This document shows positions 1-8,014 of a stretch of 64,000 nucleotides of DNA, piece by piece. The notes beneath the pieces are model-generated. The model did not search any database. It was not told the origin of the DNA and worked only from the letters and a program-made list of their open reading frames with translations. The translations under genes and the position numbers were made by a program. Every line of letters begins with the position of its first letter. Position 1 is the stretch's first letter. The DNA comes from Myxococcales bacterium (lineage in GTDB: Bacteria > Myxococcota_A > Bradymonadia > UBA7976 > UBA1532), in NCBI GenBank assembly GCA_020633435.1, contig JACKDP010000005.1, positions 310,001-374,000 on the forward strand, in the 5' to 3' direction.

Positions 1-80
1 ACCGCGGATATGGCCGGTGTTCGAGGACAGATCCGGAAAGCGAACGGCGCCGTCGTGGGGAGATGTAGGCGGGTGACGGC

Positions 81-114
81 AAAAAAAAAGCCCCGTGGAG
101 ACCTCCACGGGGCT
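81..114 (-). terminator. Rho-independent terminator of tRNA-Arg
   Basis: On the minus strand a GC-rich hairpin (about 11 bp stem, 89-114) is followed directly by nine T residues (81-89). It starts at the last base of the tRNA CCA end, so it ends the tRNA-Arg transcript. Confidence 0.9.
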
Positions 115-190
115 GGCGCACCTGGCAGGATTCGAACCTGCGACCTACGGCTCCGGAGGCCGGCGCTCTATCCAGCTGAGCTACAGGTGC
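114..190 (-). tRNA. tRNA-Arg (anticodon CCG)
   Basis: The reverse complement folds as a full cloverleaf. It has a 7-bp acceptor stem (GCACCTG/CAGGTGC), a D arm with the usual AGCTCAG...GATAGAGC pattern, an anticodon loop CTCCGGA giving CCG, and a T arm with GGTTCGAATCC. CCA is encoded (tgg at 114-116). It reads CGG codons. The outermost pair of the anticodon stem looks mismatched (C-T). Confidence 0.95.
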
Positions 191-336
191 AGCGGAGGAG
201 GGTTATACGAGAGGACCCCCCGAGGCGCAAGCAGAATCGGCCAGCGGCGCGGGGCCCGGCGGGGGCCACGGGAGGTTGCATGGCGGTCGCCCACGGGGCA
301 CCCTGGGCCCGCCGCGCCGCCGGCCGGAGGAGGCCC

Positions 337-888
337 ATGCGCAACGTCATCATCGCCGCGTTCCTGGCCCTGCAGATCGGGCTGCCGCTCTCCTACTACC
401 TGGGCGACACCCCCCATGACGAGCGCTTCGCCTGGCGGATGTTCTCGCCGGTGCGGATCGTGGGCTGCCAGATCGAGCTGACGGACGCCACCGGCGGCCG
501 CCGCGCCCGGCTCGATCCGTACGCCGAGATGCACGTGGTCTGGATGAACCTCATGAAGCGCGGGCGCCTGCCGGTGGTGGAGGCGTTCGGCCGCCACTGG
601 TGCGGCAAGGCCCGCGAGGGCGGGGTCGCCGAGCCCGATCTGCGCGCCACCCTGACCTGCGGCGCCGCCGACGAGCGCCTGGTGGGCATCTGCCGCGGCG
701 GCCCCGTCGATCGCGATGGCGACGGCGTCCCCGATGGCTACCGCGACGCGCCCGGCTGCACCGACGACGCGGCCGCCTGCTTCAAGCGCGACTGCGGCGA
801 CCGCAGCATCGCCGACTGCCACGCCTGGCGCTGCCGGGTGGCGCTCCTGAAGGGCGAGGGCAACCTCTGCCAGGGGGACCTGCGATGA
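337..888 (+). CDS. HTTM-associated exported protein with Ca-binding-like loop
   Basis: This is a 183-residue protein with one N-terminal hydrophobic segment (about residues 4-22), followed by an extracytoplasmic domain with several Cys. The stretch around 'DERFAWRMFSPV' resembles the region after the membrane part in HTTM/gamma-carboxylase-like proteins (RFSWRMM-type). A loop 'DRDGDGVPDGYRDAPG' near residue 127 looks like a thrombospondin-3 or EF-hand-type calcium site. The ATG at 337 follows a GGAGGAGG Shine-Dalgarno sequence. Its TGA overlaps the ATG of the HTTM gene (885), so the two are translationally coupled. By inference it is a detached soluble part of the HTTM protein. The substrate is unknown. 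Confidence 0.7.
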   Translation: MRNVIIAAFLALQIGLPLSYYLGDTPHDERFAWRMFSPVRIVGCQIELTDATGGRRARLDPYAEMHVVWMNLMKRGRLPVVEAFGRHWCGKAREGGVAEPDLRATLTCGAADERLVGICRGGPVDRDGDGVPDGYRDAPGCTDDAAACFKRDCGDRSIADCHAWRCRVALLKGEGNLCQGDLR

Positions 889-2507
889 ACGCCTGGAACC
901 GCTACTGGCACGACTTCGCCGTCCACCCCCTGCGGGTGGCCGCCCTGCGCGTCGCCTTCTTCGGCCTGCTGGCCGTCGACCTCTGGCTGAACTTCGTCGA
1001 GCACGCCCCGCGCTACGGCGCCGGCGACATGAACGCGACGCAGTTCGCCTGGCTCGACACCTGGCTGCCCGTGCCCTCGGCCGCCGTCGTGGGCGCCGCC
1101 TGGCTCATCGGCGGCTTCCTCGCCGCCCGCGCCGCGCTGGGCCTCGCCGTGCGCCAGTCCGCCGTCTTGCTGGCCCTCCTCTACGGCGGCGTCTACGTCT
1201 GGTGCCAGGCCGACAGCTACCAGCACCACTACCTCATCTGCCTGTTGTTGCTGGTGTTTGCGTTCATCCCCGACGCCGCCTGGCGCGGCCGGTGGACGGA
1301 GCGCAGCGCCAGCCGCCGCGAGGGGGACGCGGCCTCCGACGCCCGCCACTGGGCCCTGCGCATGATCTACGTGCAGCTCGCCCTCGTGTACTTCTGGACG
1401 GGCTTCACCAAGGTCGACCCCGTCTGGCTCACGGGCGACACCCTGCACCAGCTCACCGCGAGCGCCGAGAACCAGGCCCTCATCAACAGCCTCGCCGACA
1501 CCCTCGGCGTCAGCCACGGCCACATCCACGCCTGGGCCTCCTGGGCGGTGATGATCGGCGAGCTCGGGGCGACGGCCCTCTTCCTGTGGCGGCGCCTCTG
1601 GTGGGTGGGGCTCATCATCGTGCCGTGGTTCCACATCGGCGTGGAGATCATCGGCTTCGACATCGAGCTGTTCTCCTACTACATGATCATGATCGACATC
1701 ATCCTGCTGGCCCCCCGGCGGGTGTACACCACCGCCGAGGCCCTGGGCGCCGGCCTGGCCGCGCGGCTGGCGGCCCTGCGCGATCGGCTGGGGGCCTTCC
1801 CCGCCGGCCGCGGCCCCCGCGTCGCCGTGGCGGTGGTCGGCGCGGCCGCGGCCGCCGGCCTGGCCCTGGCGCTGCCCTACGAGGGCGCCCTCACCGTCGC
1901 CATCGCGCTCGGCCTCCTCACCGCGCACGCCGGCCTGAGCCGCGCCGCGCTCGTGGTGCCCGTCACCCTCGTCCACGTCGCCGTCGCCGGCCTGATGCTG
2001 GCCTCCGCCCTCACCACCGACGTCCCCTACGACTACTACCGGCTCTGGGGCGGCGACCTGAAGAAGCGCGGCGAGACCGACCTGGCCATCGAGATGTACC
2101 GCCGGGCCAACGCCGCCAACGACGGCCCCGCCCGCCTGCAGCAGCTCGGCGATCTGCTCGCCCGCAAGGGGGAGCACGAGGCCGCCCGCGCCGCCTACGC
2201 CGAGGCCATCACCCGCAACGAGCGCGCGCTGCAGGGCGAGAAGGCGGCCTCCTTCAAGGAGCCCACCAACGCCGAGCGCCACTACGACCTGGCAGAGCGC
2301 TACCTGTCGCTCGTCGCCCGGACGGACGCCCTCGCCGGGGCCTGGCGCCGGGCCGGCGACGCCGACAAGGCCGCCGAGCTCGGTCGCGCCCGCGCCCAGC
2401 ACCTCGCCGACGCCCGCGCCTCGCTCACCGAGGCCCGCCGCCTGGACGCCGCCAGCAGCCGCGCCGGCCGCCTGCTGCGCGAGCTGCAGCGCCTGGACCG
2501 CCGTTGA
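885..2507 (+). CDS. HTTM-domain membrane protein with C-terminal TPR
   Basis: This 540-residue protein has many membrane segments over about residues 15-370. They carry the HTTM (vitamin-K-dependent gamma-carboxylase-like) pattern, including 'YFWTGFTKVDPVWLTGD' near residue 167. From about residue 382 it becomes soluble and helical, with TPR-like units such as 'TDLAIEMYRRANAA' and 'EHEAARAAYAEAI'. HTTM proteins are related to the carboxylase that modifies Glu residues, but most bacterial members have no known reaction, so none is assigned here. The gene overlaps its upstream partner by 4 nt and the following LpxH-like gene by 4 nt, which indicates one operon. Confidence 0.8.
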   Translation: MNAWNRYWHDFAVHPLRVAALRVAFFGLLAVDLWLNFVEHAPRYGAGDMNATQFAWLDTWLPVPSAAVVGAAWLIGGFLAARAALGLAVRQSAVLLALLYGGVYVWCQADSYQHHYLICLLLLVFAFIPDAAWRGRWTERSASRREGDAASDARHWALRMIYVQLALVYFWTGFTKVDPVWLTGDTLHQLTASAENQALINSLADTLGVSHGHIHAWASWAVMIGELGATALFLWRRLWWVGLIIVPWFHIGVEIIGFDIELFSYYMIMIDIILLAPRRVYTTAEALGAGLAARLAALRDRLGAFPAGRGPRVAVAVVGAAAAAGLALALPYEGALTVAIALGLLTAHAGLSRAALVVPVTLVHVAVAGLMLASALTTDVPYDYYRLWGGDLKKRGETDLAIEMYRRANAANDGPARLQQLGDLLARKGEHEAARAAYAEAITRNERALQGEKAASFKEPTNAERHYDLAERYLSLVARTDALAGAWRRAGDADKAAELGRARAQHLADARASLTEARRLDAASSRAGRLLRELQRLDRR

Positions 2508-3265
2508 AGCCCACCCTCTTCCTGAGCGACCTGCACTTCCACGGCGACCACACCCCCGGCGGCCGCGCCCTCCTCGACGTGCTCGACCAGGCCCGCGGCG
2601 AGGCCGAAGCCGTCTACCTCGTCGGCGACGTCTTCGACTTCTGGCTCGGCTACCGCACCACCCTGTACCGCGCCTGCTTCCCGCTCCTGCGCCGGCTCGC
2701 CGCCCTCGTGGACGCGGGCACCGCCGTGCACCTCTTCACGGGCAACCACGACCCGGAACATGGCGACTTCTTTGGGGATATCGGCGTGACCGTCCACGAC
2801 GGCCCCCACACCGCCCGGATCGGCGGCCACACCGTCTGGCTGGAGCACGGCGATCTCATCGACCCGCGCGGCCTCCACCACCGCCTCGTCTGCCGCGTCG
2901 CCCGCCACCCCTGGCTGCACCGCGCCGCGCGCCTCGCCCCGCCGGCCGCCCTCTGGGCCGTGGCTCGCGCCTACGCCCGCCGCGGCGAGCACACCTACGA
3001 CGAGCCCTTGCCCGCCGCCCTCCTCGACGCCTATCTGCCGGCCCGGGCCCGCGAAGGCGCCGACGTCGTCGTCATGGGCCACTACCACCGCGCCGTCGTC
3101 CACACCCGCCAGGTCGATGGCCGCACCGTCCGCTTCTTCGGCCTGGGCGACTGGGTGAAGCAGCGCACCTGGCTGCGCTTCGACGGCGACTTCACGCTCC
3201 TGCGCTACCAGGACGGCGGGCCCCCCGTCGCCCTGCCCGAGGGGGATCACGCCCCGCCGCCCTGA
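2504..3265 (+). CDS. LpxH-like calcineurin-type phosphoesterase
   Basis: This 253-residue metallophosphoesterase shows the whole metal-binding set in order: 'SDLHFHGD' near the N terminus, 'GDVFDFW', 'GNHD', 'EHGD' and 'GHYH'. Size and motifs match the UDP-2,3-diacylglucosamine pyrophosphatase (LpxH) group of lipid A synthesis. It has GNHD where classical LpxH has GNRD, so it may be a paralog with a different substrate. The start is taken as TTG 2504 because it overlaps the TGA of the HTTM gene and leaves the phosphoesterase core at the very N terminus. No signal peptide is visible, so it should act in the cytoplasm. Confidence 0.8.
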   Translation: MKPTLFLSDLHFHGDHTPGGRALLDVLDQARGEAEAVYLVGDVFDFWLGYRTTLYRACFPLLRRLAALVDAGTAVHLFTGNHDPEHGDFFGDIGVTVHDGPHTARIGGHTVWLEHGDLIDPRGLHHRLVCRVARHPWLHRAARLAPPAALWAVARAYARRGEHTYDEPLPAALLDAYLPARAREGADVVVMGHYHRAVVHTRQVDGRTVRFFGLGDWVKQRTWLRFDGDFTLLRYQDGGPPVALPEGDHAPPP

Positions 3266-3324
3266 TCCGCCTGATCTTGTGTCGAGGCCCCTCCTGGGGT
3301 TCTCATGCGCCGAGCCCGAGACCC

Positions 3325-4350
3325 GTGGAGTCCCCCCTGCACCGCCTCGCCTACATGGTGCCCATCCTGCTCGCCGTGTGGTTCTTCGACGCGTGGATCA
3401 CCGACGACGGCCGCGCCGGCTGGGAGCGCAACACCGTCCGCAACTCCGTCGCCCGCTTCGAGAACGACACCCGCGGCCGCGTGGCCATCATGGGCTCGAG
3501 CACCTCGAAGGACTGGCTGAGCGAGCGCACCCTGGAGGGCCTCCTCGGCCGCAAGCGCGGCGAGGTCATCGACGCCCACATCAACGGCTGCCACCAGGGC
3601 TGCACCTGGGCCGAGGTCCAGAAGATCCGCCAGCTCCACCACCAGAAGCGCTGCCGCCCCAGCGGCAAGGACCGCTGCTCGCCGCCCACCGAGAAGCGCT
3701 TCGACGCCGTCTTCTTCGGCACCAACCTCTTCCAGCTCTGCGAGTTCGCCCACAGCAAGCGCGTCTTGCAGCACGCCATGCTCACGCCGGTCGCCGACGT
3801 GCCGGCCCTCTTCGGCCGCTACCTGCACGCCGACCAGCCGCTCCAGTGGATCGGCCGCTACGCCGGCATCCGCCTGTCGGACGCCTACGGCGACACCCAG
3901 GCCCTGCGCGACTACTGGGGCCGCCGCTTCCTGGGCAGCCCCCGCGCCGGCAAGGCCCACGCCTGGTACCGCGCCGACGCCCCGCCCGGCGACGCCGCGC
4001 CCCTGTCCTGCGCCTACGACGCCGACGCCGTCGCCCTCAAGCGCGCCTTCACCGAGGGCCTCCTCGACGACCTGGGCGAGCTGGCCGACCACGTCTACCT
4101 GATGCTGCTGCCCGACCGCTCCCGCGCCCTGGACGACCCCGAGCACCGCCGCCGCTGGGCCGCCCACCTGGCCTTGCACCAGGCCATCGCCGACGCCCGC
4201 CCCTGGGTCACCGTGGTCGATCTCGTCACCGACGGCGCCGCTCGCCCCGAGCACTTCCGCGACGGCTTCCACCTCAACGAGGCGGGCATGACGATCCAGC
4301 GGACGCTCTTCGCGGCGCGCCTCAAGGCCCTGGGCGTGGCGAAGCCATGA
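3325..4350 (+). CDS. SGNH-hydrolase-like membrane-anchored protein
   Basis: The protein has about 341 residues, with an N-terminal membrane anchor around 'MVPILLAVWFFDAWI' and then a single extracytoplasmic domain. 'VAIMGSSTSKDW' is the SGNH nucleophile block, and 'DGFHLNEAGM' near the C terminus is the matching Asp-x-x-His block. The gene ends in a 4-nt overlap with an MBOAT acyltransferase. SGNH proteins beside MBOATs usually work in O-acylation of surface polysaccharides, as DltD or the AlgJ/X group do. The start is uncertain: GTG 3325 is chosen, while TTG 3277 and ATG 3355 are alternatives. The gap to the upstream gene is about 60 bp. Confidence 0.75.
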   Translation: MESPLHRLAYMVPILLAVWFFDAWITDDGRAGWERNTVRNSVARFENDTRGRVAIMGSSTSKDWLSERTLEGLLGRKRGEVIDAHINGCHQGCTWAEVQKIRQLHHQKRCRPSGKDRCSPPTEKRFDAVFFGTNLFQLCEFAHSKRVLQHAMLTPVADVPALFGRYLHADQPLQWIGRYAGIRLSDAYGDTQALRDYWGRRFLGSPRAGKAHAWYRADAPPGDAAPLSCAYDADAVALKRAFTEGLLDDLGELADHVYLMLLPDRSRALDDPEHRRRWAAHLALHQAIADARPWVTVVDLVTDGAARPEHFRDGFHLNEAGMTIQRTLFAARLKALGVAKP

Positions 4351-5807
4351 TCTTCACGAGCCCCCAGTTCGCCGTCTTCTTCGTCCTCTTCTTCTGGCTG
4401 TGGATCGCCCTGCGCGGCCGCGGCGACGCCCGCAAGTGGCTGCTCCTCGCCGCCAGCTACCTGTTCTATGGCAGCTGGAACGCGAAGTTCCTGCTCCTCA
4501 TCCTGGGATCCACGGCCGTCGACTTCTACGTCGGCCGCGCCCTGGCCGCCACCGAGGACGCCCGCCGCCGCAAGCGCCTGCTCTGGGTCAGCGTCGGGGT
4601 GAACCTGGGCGCCCTCGGCTTCTTCAAGTACTTTGATTTCTTCGTGAAATCCGCCGTGGACGCCCTGGCGGCCCTGGGCGTCGAGGCCCACCTGCCGACG
4701 CTGCAGATCCTGCTGCCGGTGGGCATCTCGTTCTACACGTTCCAGACGATGAGCTACACCATCGACATCTACCGCCGGGAGATGGCCCCGACGCGGCGCT
4801 TCCTCGACTTCGCCCTCTACGTCGCCTTCTTCCCCCAGCTCGTCGCCGGCCCCATCGAGCGCGCGAAGCACCTGCTCCCGCAGATCGTCGACCTCGCCGG
4901 CCGCCGCCCCGACATGAGCGGCCTGGGCCTCATCGCCCTCGGCTGCTTCAAGAAGGCCGTCATCGCCGACAACATCGCCGAGCTCGTCGAGCTGACCTAC
5001 GCCGACCCGGGCAGCACCTACGGCCCGGCCCTCTGGATCGGCACCTACGCCTTCGCCGTCCAGATCTACTGCGACTTCTCGGGCTACTCCGACATCGCCG
5101 TGGGCCTCTCGCGGCTGCTCGGCCTCGATCTCATCCAGAACTTCAAGGCGCCCTACGCCGCCGCCGGCCCCTCGGAGCTCTGGCGCCGGTGGCACATCTC
5201 GCTCTCGAGCTGGCTGCGCGACTACCTGTACATCCCCCTGGGCGGCAACCGCGGCAGCAGCTTCGCCACCAGCCGCAACCTCGTCCTGACGATGCTGCTG
5301 GGCGGCCTCTGGCACGGGGCCGCCTGGAACTACGTGCTCTGGGGCGCCTGGCACGGCTTCCTGCTCATGGCCTTCCGGCCCGCCTGGATGCACCGCCTCG
5401 TCGCGCGCTGGGACGCCCGCCCGTGGACGCGGTGGTCGACGCGCCTCGTGCGCCGCCTCGTCTTCTTCCACCTGGTCTGCCTGGGCTGGGCCCTCTTCCG
5501 CGCCGGCAGCCTGGCCGACTGCTGGACGCTCTGGGCCGGCATGCTCGACGTCACCGCCTGGGACTGGTCGGCGTTCACGGCGGGGGTGGTGGCCAGCGGG
5601 GCAGGGGGGTGGCTCGCCCTCTGCGGCGGCCTCATCGTGGCCACCATCGGGGCGCAGATGATCTGGCCCGTGGGCTCGAACGCGGTGGTGGAGCGCCTCT
5701 GGCGGGCCCCCGAGGCCGTCCGCTTCGCCGTCGTCGTGCTCCTGATCTACGCCTGCATGCTGGCGGCCCCCGAGCAGCCGCCGCCCTTCATCTACTTCCA
5801 GTTCTGA
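4347..5807 (+). CDS. MBOAT family O-acyltransferase
   Basis: This 486-residue polytopic membrane protein has the AlgI/DltB-type signature: 'FYGSWN' early on, 'GISFYTFQTMSYTID', 'FFPQLVAGPI', 'FSGYSDIAVG', 'LWRRWHISLSSWLRDY' and 'LGGLWHGAAWNYVLWG', with the conserved His in the last motif. Such enzymes move acyl groups across the membrane onto extracellular glycans. ATG 4347 overlaps the stop of the SGNH gene, so the pair is coupled. The acceptor is probably a surface polysaccharide, but the sequence does not show which one. Confidence 0.92.
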   Translation: MIFTSPQFAVFFVLFFWLWIALRGRGDARKWLLLAASYLFYGSWNAKFLLLILGSTAVDFYVGRALAATEDARRRKRLLWVSVGVNLGALGFFKYFDFFVKSAVDALAALGVEAHLPTLQILLPVGISFYTFQTMSYTIDIYRREMAPTRRFLDFALYVAFFPQLVAGPIERAKHLLPQIVDLAGRRPDMSGLGLIALGCFKKAVIADNIAELVELTYADPGSTYGPALWIGTYAFAVQIYCDFSGYSDIAVGLSRLLGLDLIQNFKAPYAAAGPSELWRRWHISLSSWLRDYLYIPLGGNRGSSFATSRNLVLTMLLGGLWHGAAWNYVLWGAWHGFLLMAFRPAWMHRLVARWDARPWTRWSTRLVRRLVFFHLVCLGWALFRAGSLADCWTLWAGMLDVTAWDWSAFTAGVVASGAGGWLALCGGLIVATIGAQMIWPVGSNAVVERLWRAPEAVRFAVVVLLIYACMLAAPEQPPPFIYFQF

Positions 5808-5821
5808 CGGGGCGCGCCCCG
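5808..5821. terminator. Perfect 14-bp palindrome between convergent genes
   Basis: CGGGGCGCGCCCCG lies in the 15-bp gap between the convergent MBOAT and lipoprotein stop codons. It could act as a termination hairpin in both directions, but it has no T tract. Confidence 0.3.
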
Positions 5822-5822
5822 C

Positions 5823-6386
5823 TCAGGGCCAGAGGATGTCGCTGATGGAGGGGCGCTGCGCGGCCGAGAGGCGCTTCATGGTGTCCAGGTTGATGAGGAC
5901 GGCGGCCCGCATGTCATCGCGCCACGCCAGCCGGAACTGGCCCTCGGGCTCCGCGATGACCTCCCACGGCACCTCGTAGCTGGCCTGCCACGCCACCGCG
6001 TCGTCGGCGCCCGCGGCCTGGGCCCGGCCGTCCTCGAACACCGCCGACACCATCAGCACGTCGTCGCGCTCCAGGTCGAAAAGAGACACCGCCCGCCGCA
6101 GCATGGACTTCGAGGCGTCCATCCACTCCGCCGACGGCATGAGCACCAGCGTCGAGGCGAAGGTGGTGGCTCGCAGGTTCTGCATCGTCACGCGCTTGCC
6201 GTCGGCGTCCACGAACTCCCAGTTGGGCATCGTGTCGCCCTCGGCCCAGCCGTATGGACCTTCTGGGTACAGCGCCCGGCTGTCGTTGGTGATGGGCCCG
6301 TCGCCGTACTGCGGGTTGTCGCGCTCGTCGCACCCGGTGAAGGCGAGGAGGGCGGTGAGGGCGGTGAGGGAGAGCAGCGCGCGCAT
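5823..6386 (-). CDS. Lipoprotein, possible thioredoxin-like fold without Cys pair
   Basis: This 187-residue protein has a lipoprotein signal, 'LTALLAFTGC', with Cys19 as the lipidation site. The segment 'PNWEFVDADGKRVTMQNLR' resembles the start of AhpC/TlpA-type redoxins (P.f.l.d..G....l..l). The position where CxxC would follow instead reads 'TFASTLVLMPSAEWMDAS', with no cysteine. If the fold is right, it is not a thiol redox enzyme. The ATG at 6386 has an AGGAGG Shine-Dalgarno. It is divergent from the cardiolipin-synthase-like gene across about 170 bp that must hold both promoters. Confidence 0.65.
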   Translation of the reverse strand: MRALLSLTALTALLAFTGCDERDNPQYGDGPITNDSRALYPEGPYGWAEGDTMPNWEFVDADGKRVTMQNLRATTFASTLVLMPSAEWMDASKSMLRRAVSLFDLERDDVLMVSAVFEDGRAQAAGADDAVAWQASYEVPWEVIAEPEGQFRLAWRDDMRAAVLINLDTMKRLSAAQRPSISDILWP

Positions 6387-6556
6387 GGGAACCTCCTGGG
6401 CAGGACCTCACCCTCCGTTGTACCGAATCCGCGCCGCCTGCTCCCAGGGCCCCCGCGCAAATCCCCGAAATTCGCGCCCCTGCGCAGCCGGCCCCCGACG
6501 CCACCCCGCCGAAGTCGCTGCCCCCGGGCCCCATCCTGGCTTATGCTGCCAGCGCC

Positions 6557-7963
6557 TTGAGCGAGATCCTCCCCATCGTCATCGCCGGCCTGGCCCTCGA
6601 CGCCTACGCCATCGGGCGCGCCCTCCTGCGCCACCACGGCGTCTCGACCACGCTGTTCTGGATCCTCGCCATCGTCTTCGTGCCCTTCGTCGGCGCCCTC
6701 TTCTACCTCACCGCCGCCAGCCCCTACCTGCCGCGCCGCAAGGCCACGCGGCGCCGCAAGGCCATCCGCGGCGCCGGCCTCGGGCCCCAGGGGGGCGAGC
6801 CGCCGCCCGATCCCACCGGCCTCTTCGCCCTGTGCGCCCGGCTCACCGAGCTCACGCCCACCACCGGCAACCACTTGAAATTCCTGGGAGAAGGGCAGCA
6901 GGCCTTCGCCGCCCTCGAGGCTGGCCTGGCCGCCGCCCAGGCCTCCATCTGGGCCGAGTACTACATCATCAAGAACGACGAGACGGGCGGCCGCTTCCTC
7001 GACCTGCTCATCGCCCGCGCCCGGGCCGGCGTGCAGGTCTACCTGCTCTTCGACGCCGTGGGCTCCCTCGGCCTCGACGGCCGGCGCCTCAAGGCGCTGC
7101 GGGCGGCGGGCGGCCACGCCGAGGCCTTCCTGCCCGTCAACCCCCTGCGCCGCCGCTGGTCCGTGCACCTGCGCAACCACCGCAAGGTGGTGGTCATCGA
7201 CGGGCAGCTCGCCCTCACCGGCGGCATGAACGTGGGCGACGAGTACTCGGGCCGCGGCCGCCGCCACGGCGGCCCCCACTTCCGCGACGCCTTCGTCCAG
7301 GTCGAGGGCCCCGCCGTCTACGATCTGGCCCAGGTCTTCGCCGAGGACTGGGCCTACGCCACCGACCAGGTGCTCCCGCTGCCCGAGCAGGCCGAGCCCC
7401 TGCCGGGCGGCTCTACCCTCGCCGTCGTCGCCTCCGGCCCCGACCAGCGCCAGAACGCCCACGCCCTCGCCTGGTTCACCGCCATCAGCACCGCCCGGCA
7501 GCGCATCTGGCTCACCAGCCCCTACTTCGTGCCCGACCAGCCCACCAGCCGCGCCCTCATCGCCGCCGCCCTGCGCGGCGTGGACGTCCGCGTCCTGCTG
7601 CCCTCCATGCCCCATATGGACGTGAAGCTCGTCGGCTGGGCCTCCCGCGGCTACTTCGCCCCGCTCCTGGCCGCTGGCGTCCGCGTCTTCGAGTACGGCC
7701 CCTCCATGCTGCACGCCAAGACGTTCGTGGGCGACGACGCCCTGGGCTTCGTGGGCAGCGCCAACGTCGACCTGCGCAGCATGGGCCTCAACTTCGAGGT
7801 GAGCACCGTGGTCACCGACGCCGCCTTCGTGCACACCCTGGCCGAGCGCTTCCTCGTCGACCAGGGCGTCAGCACCGAGCTGACGCTGGCGGCCGTCCGC
7901 GCCGTCTCGGTGCCCCGCCGCCTGCTCTACGGCGCCGCCCGCCTCTGGTCGCCGCTGCTTTAG
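6557..7963 (+). CDS. Cardiolipin synthase-like phospholipase D protein
   Basis: This is a 468-residue protein. The N terminus has two hydrophobic segments (about residues 5-22 and 33-55), as in ClsA-type enzymes. Two PLD (HKD) motifs follow: 'HRKVVVIDGQLALTGGMN' near residue 208 and 'HAKTFVGDDALGFVGSAN' near residue 385. The second has His, Lys and a trailing acidic residue in the expected places. Length, membrane anchor and motif spacing fit a bacterial cardiolipin synthase, which joins two phosphatidylglycerols. TTG 6557 is the only start that keeps the N-terminal helix. The gene appears to be transcribed alone. Confidence 0.88.
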   Translation: MSEILPIVIAGLALDAYAIGRALLRHHGVSTTLFWILAIVFVPFVGALFYLTAASPYLPRRKATRRRKAIRGAGLGPQGGEPPPDPTGLFALCARLTELTPTTGNHLKFLGEGQQAFAALEAGLAAAQASIWAEYYIIKNDETGGRFLDLLIARARAGVQVYLLFDAVGSLGLDGRRLKALRAAGGHAEAFLPVNPLRRRWSVHLRNHRKVVVIDGQLALTGGMNVGDEYSGRGRRHGGPHFRDAFVQVEGPAVYDLAQVFAEDWAYATDQVLPLPEQAEPLPGGSTLAVVASGPDQRQNAHALAWFTAISTARQRIWLTSPYFVPDQPTSRALIAAALRGVDVRVLLPSMPHMDVKLVGWASRGYFAPLLAAGVRVFEYGPSMLHAKTFVGDDALGFVGSANVDLRSMGLNFEVSTVVTDAAFVHTLAERFLVDQGVSTELTLAAVRAVSVPRRLLYGAARLWSPLL

Positions 7964-8014
7964 CCCGCGGCCTCCCATGAGCTATCCTGCGCACCTGCCG
8001 GAAGGGAGCGTGGG

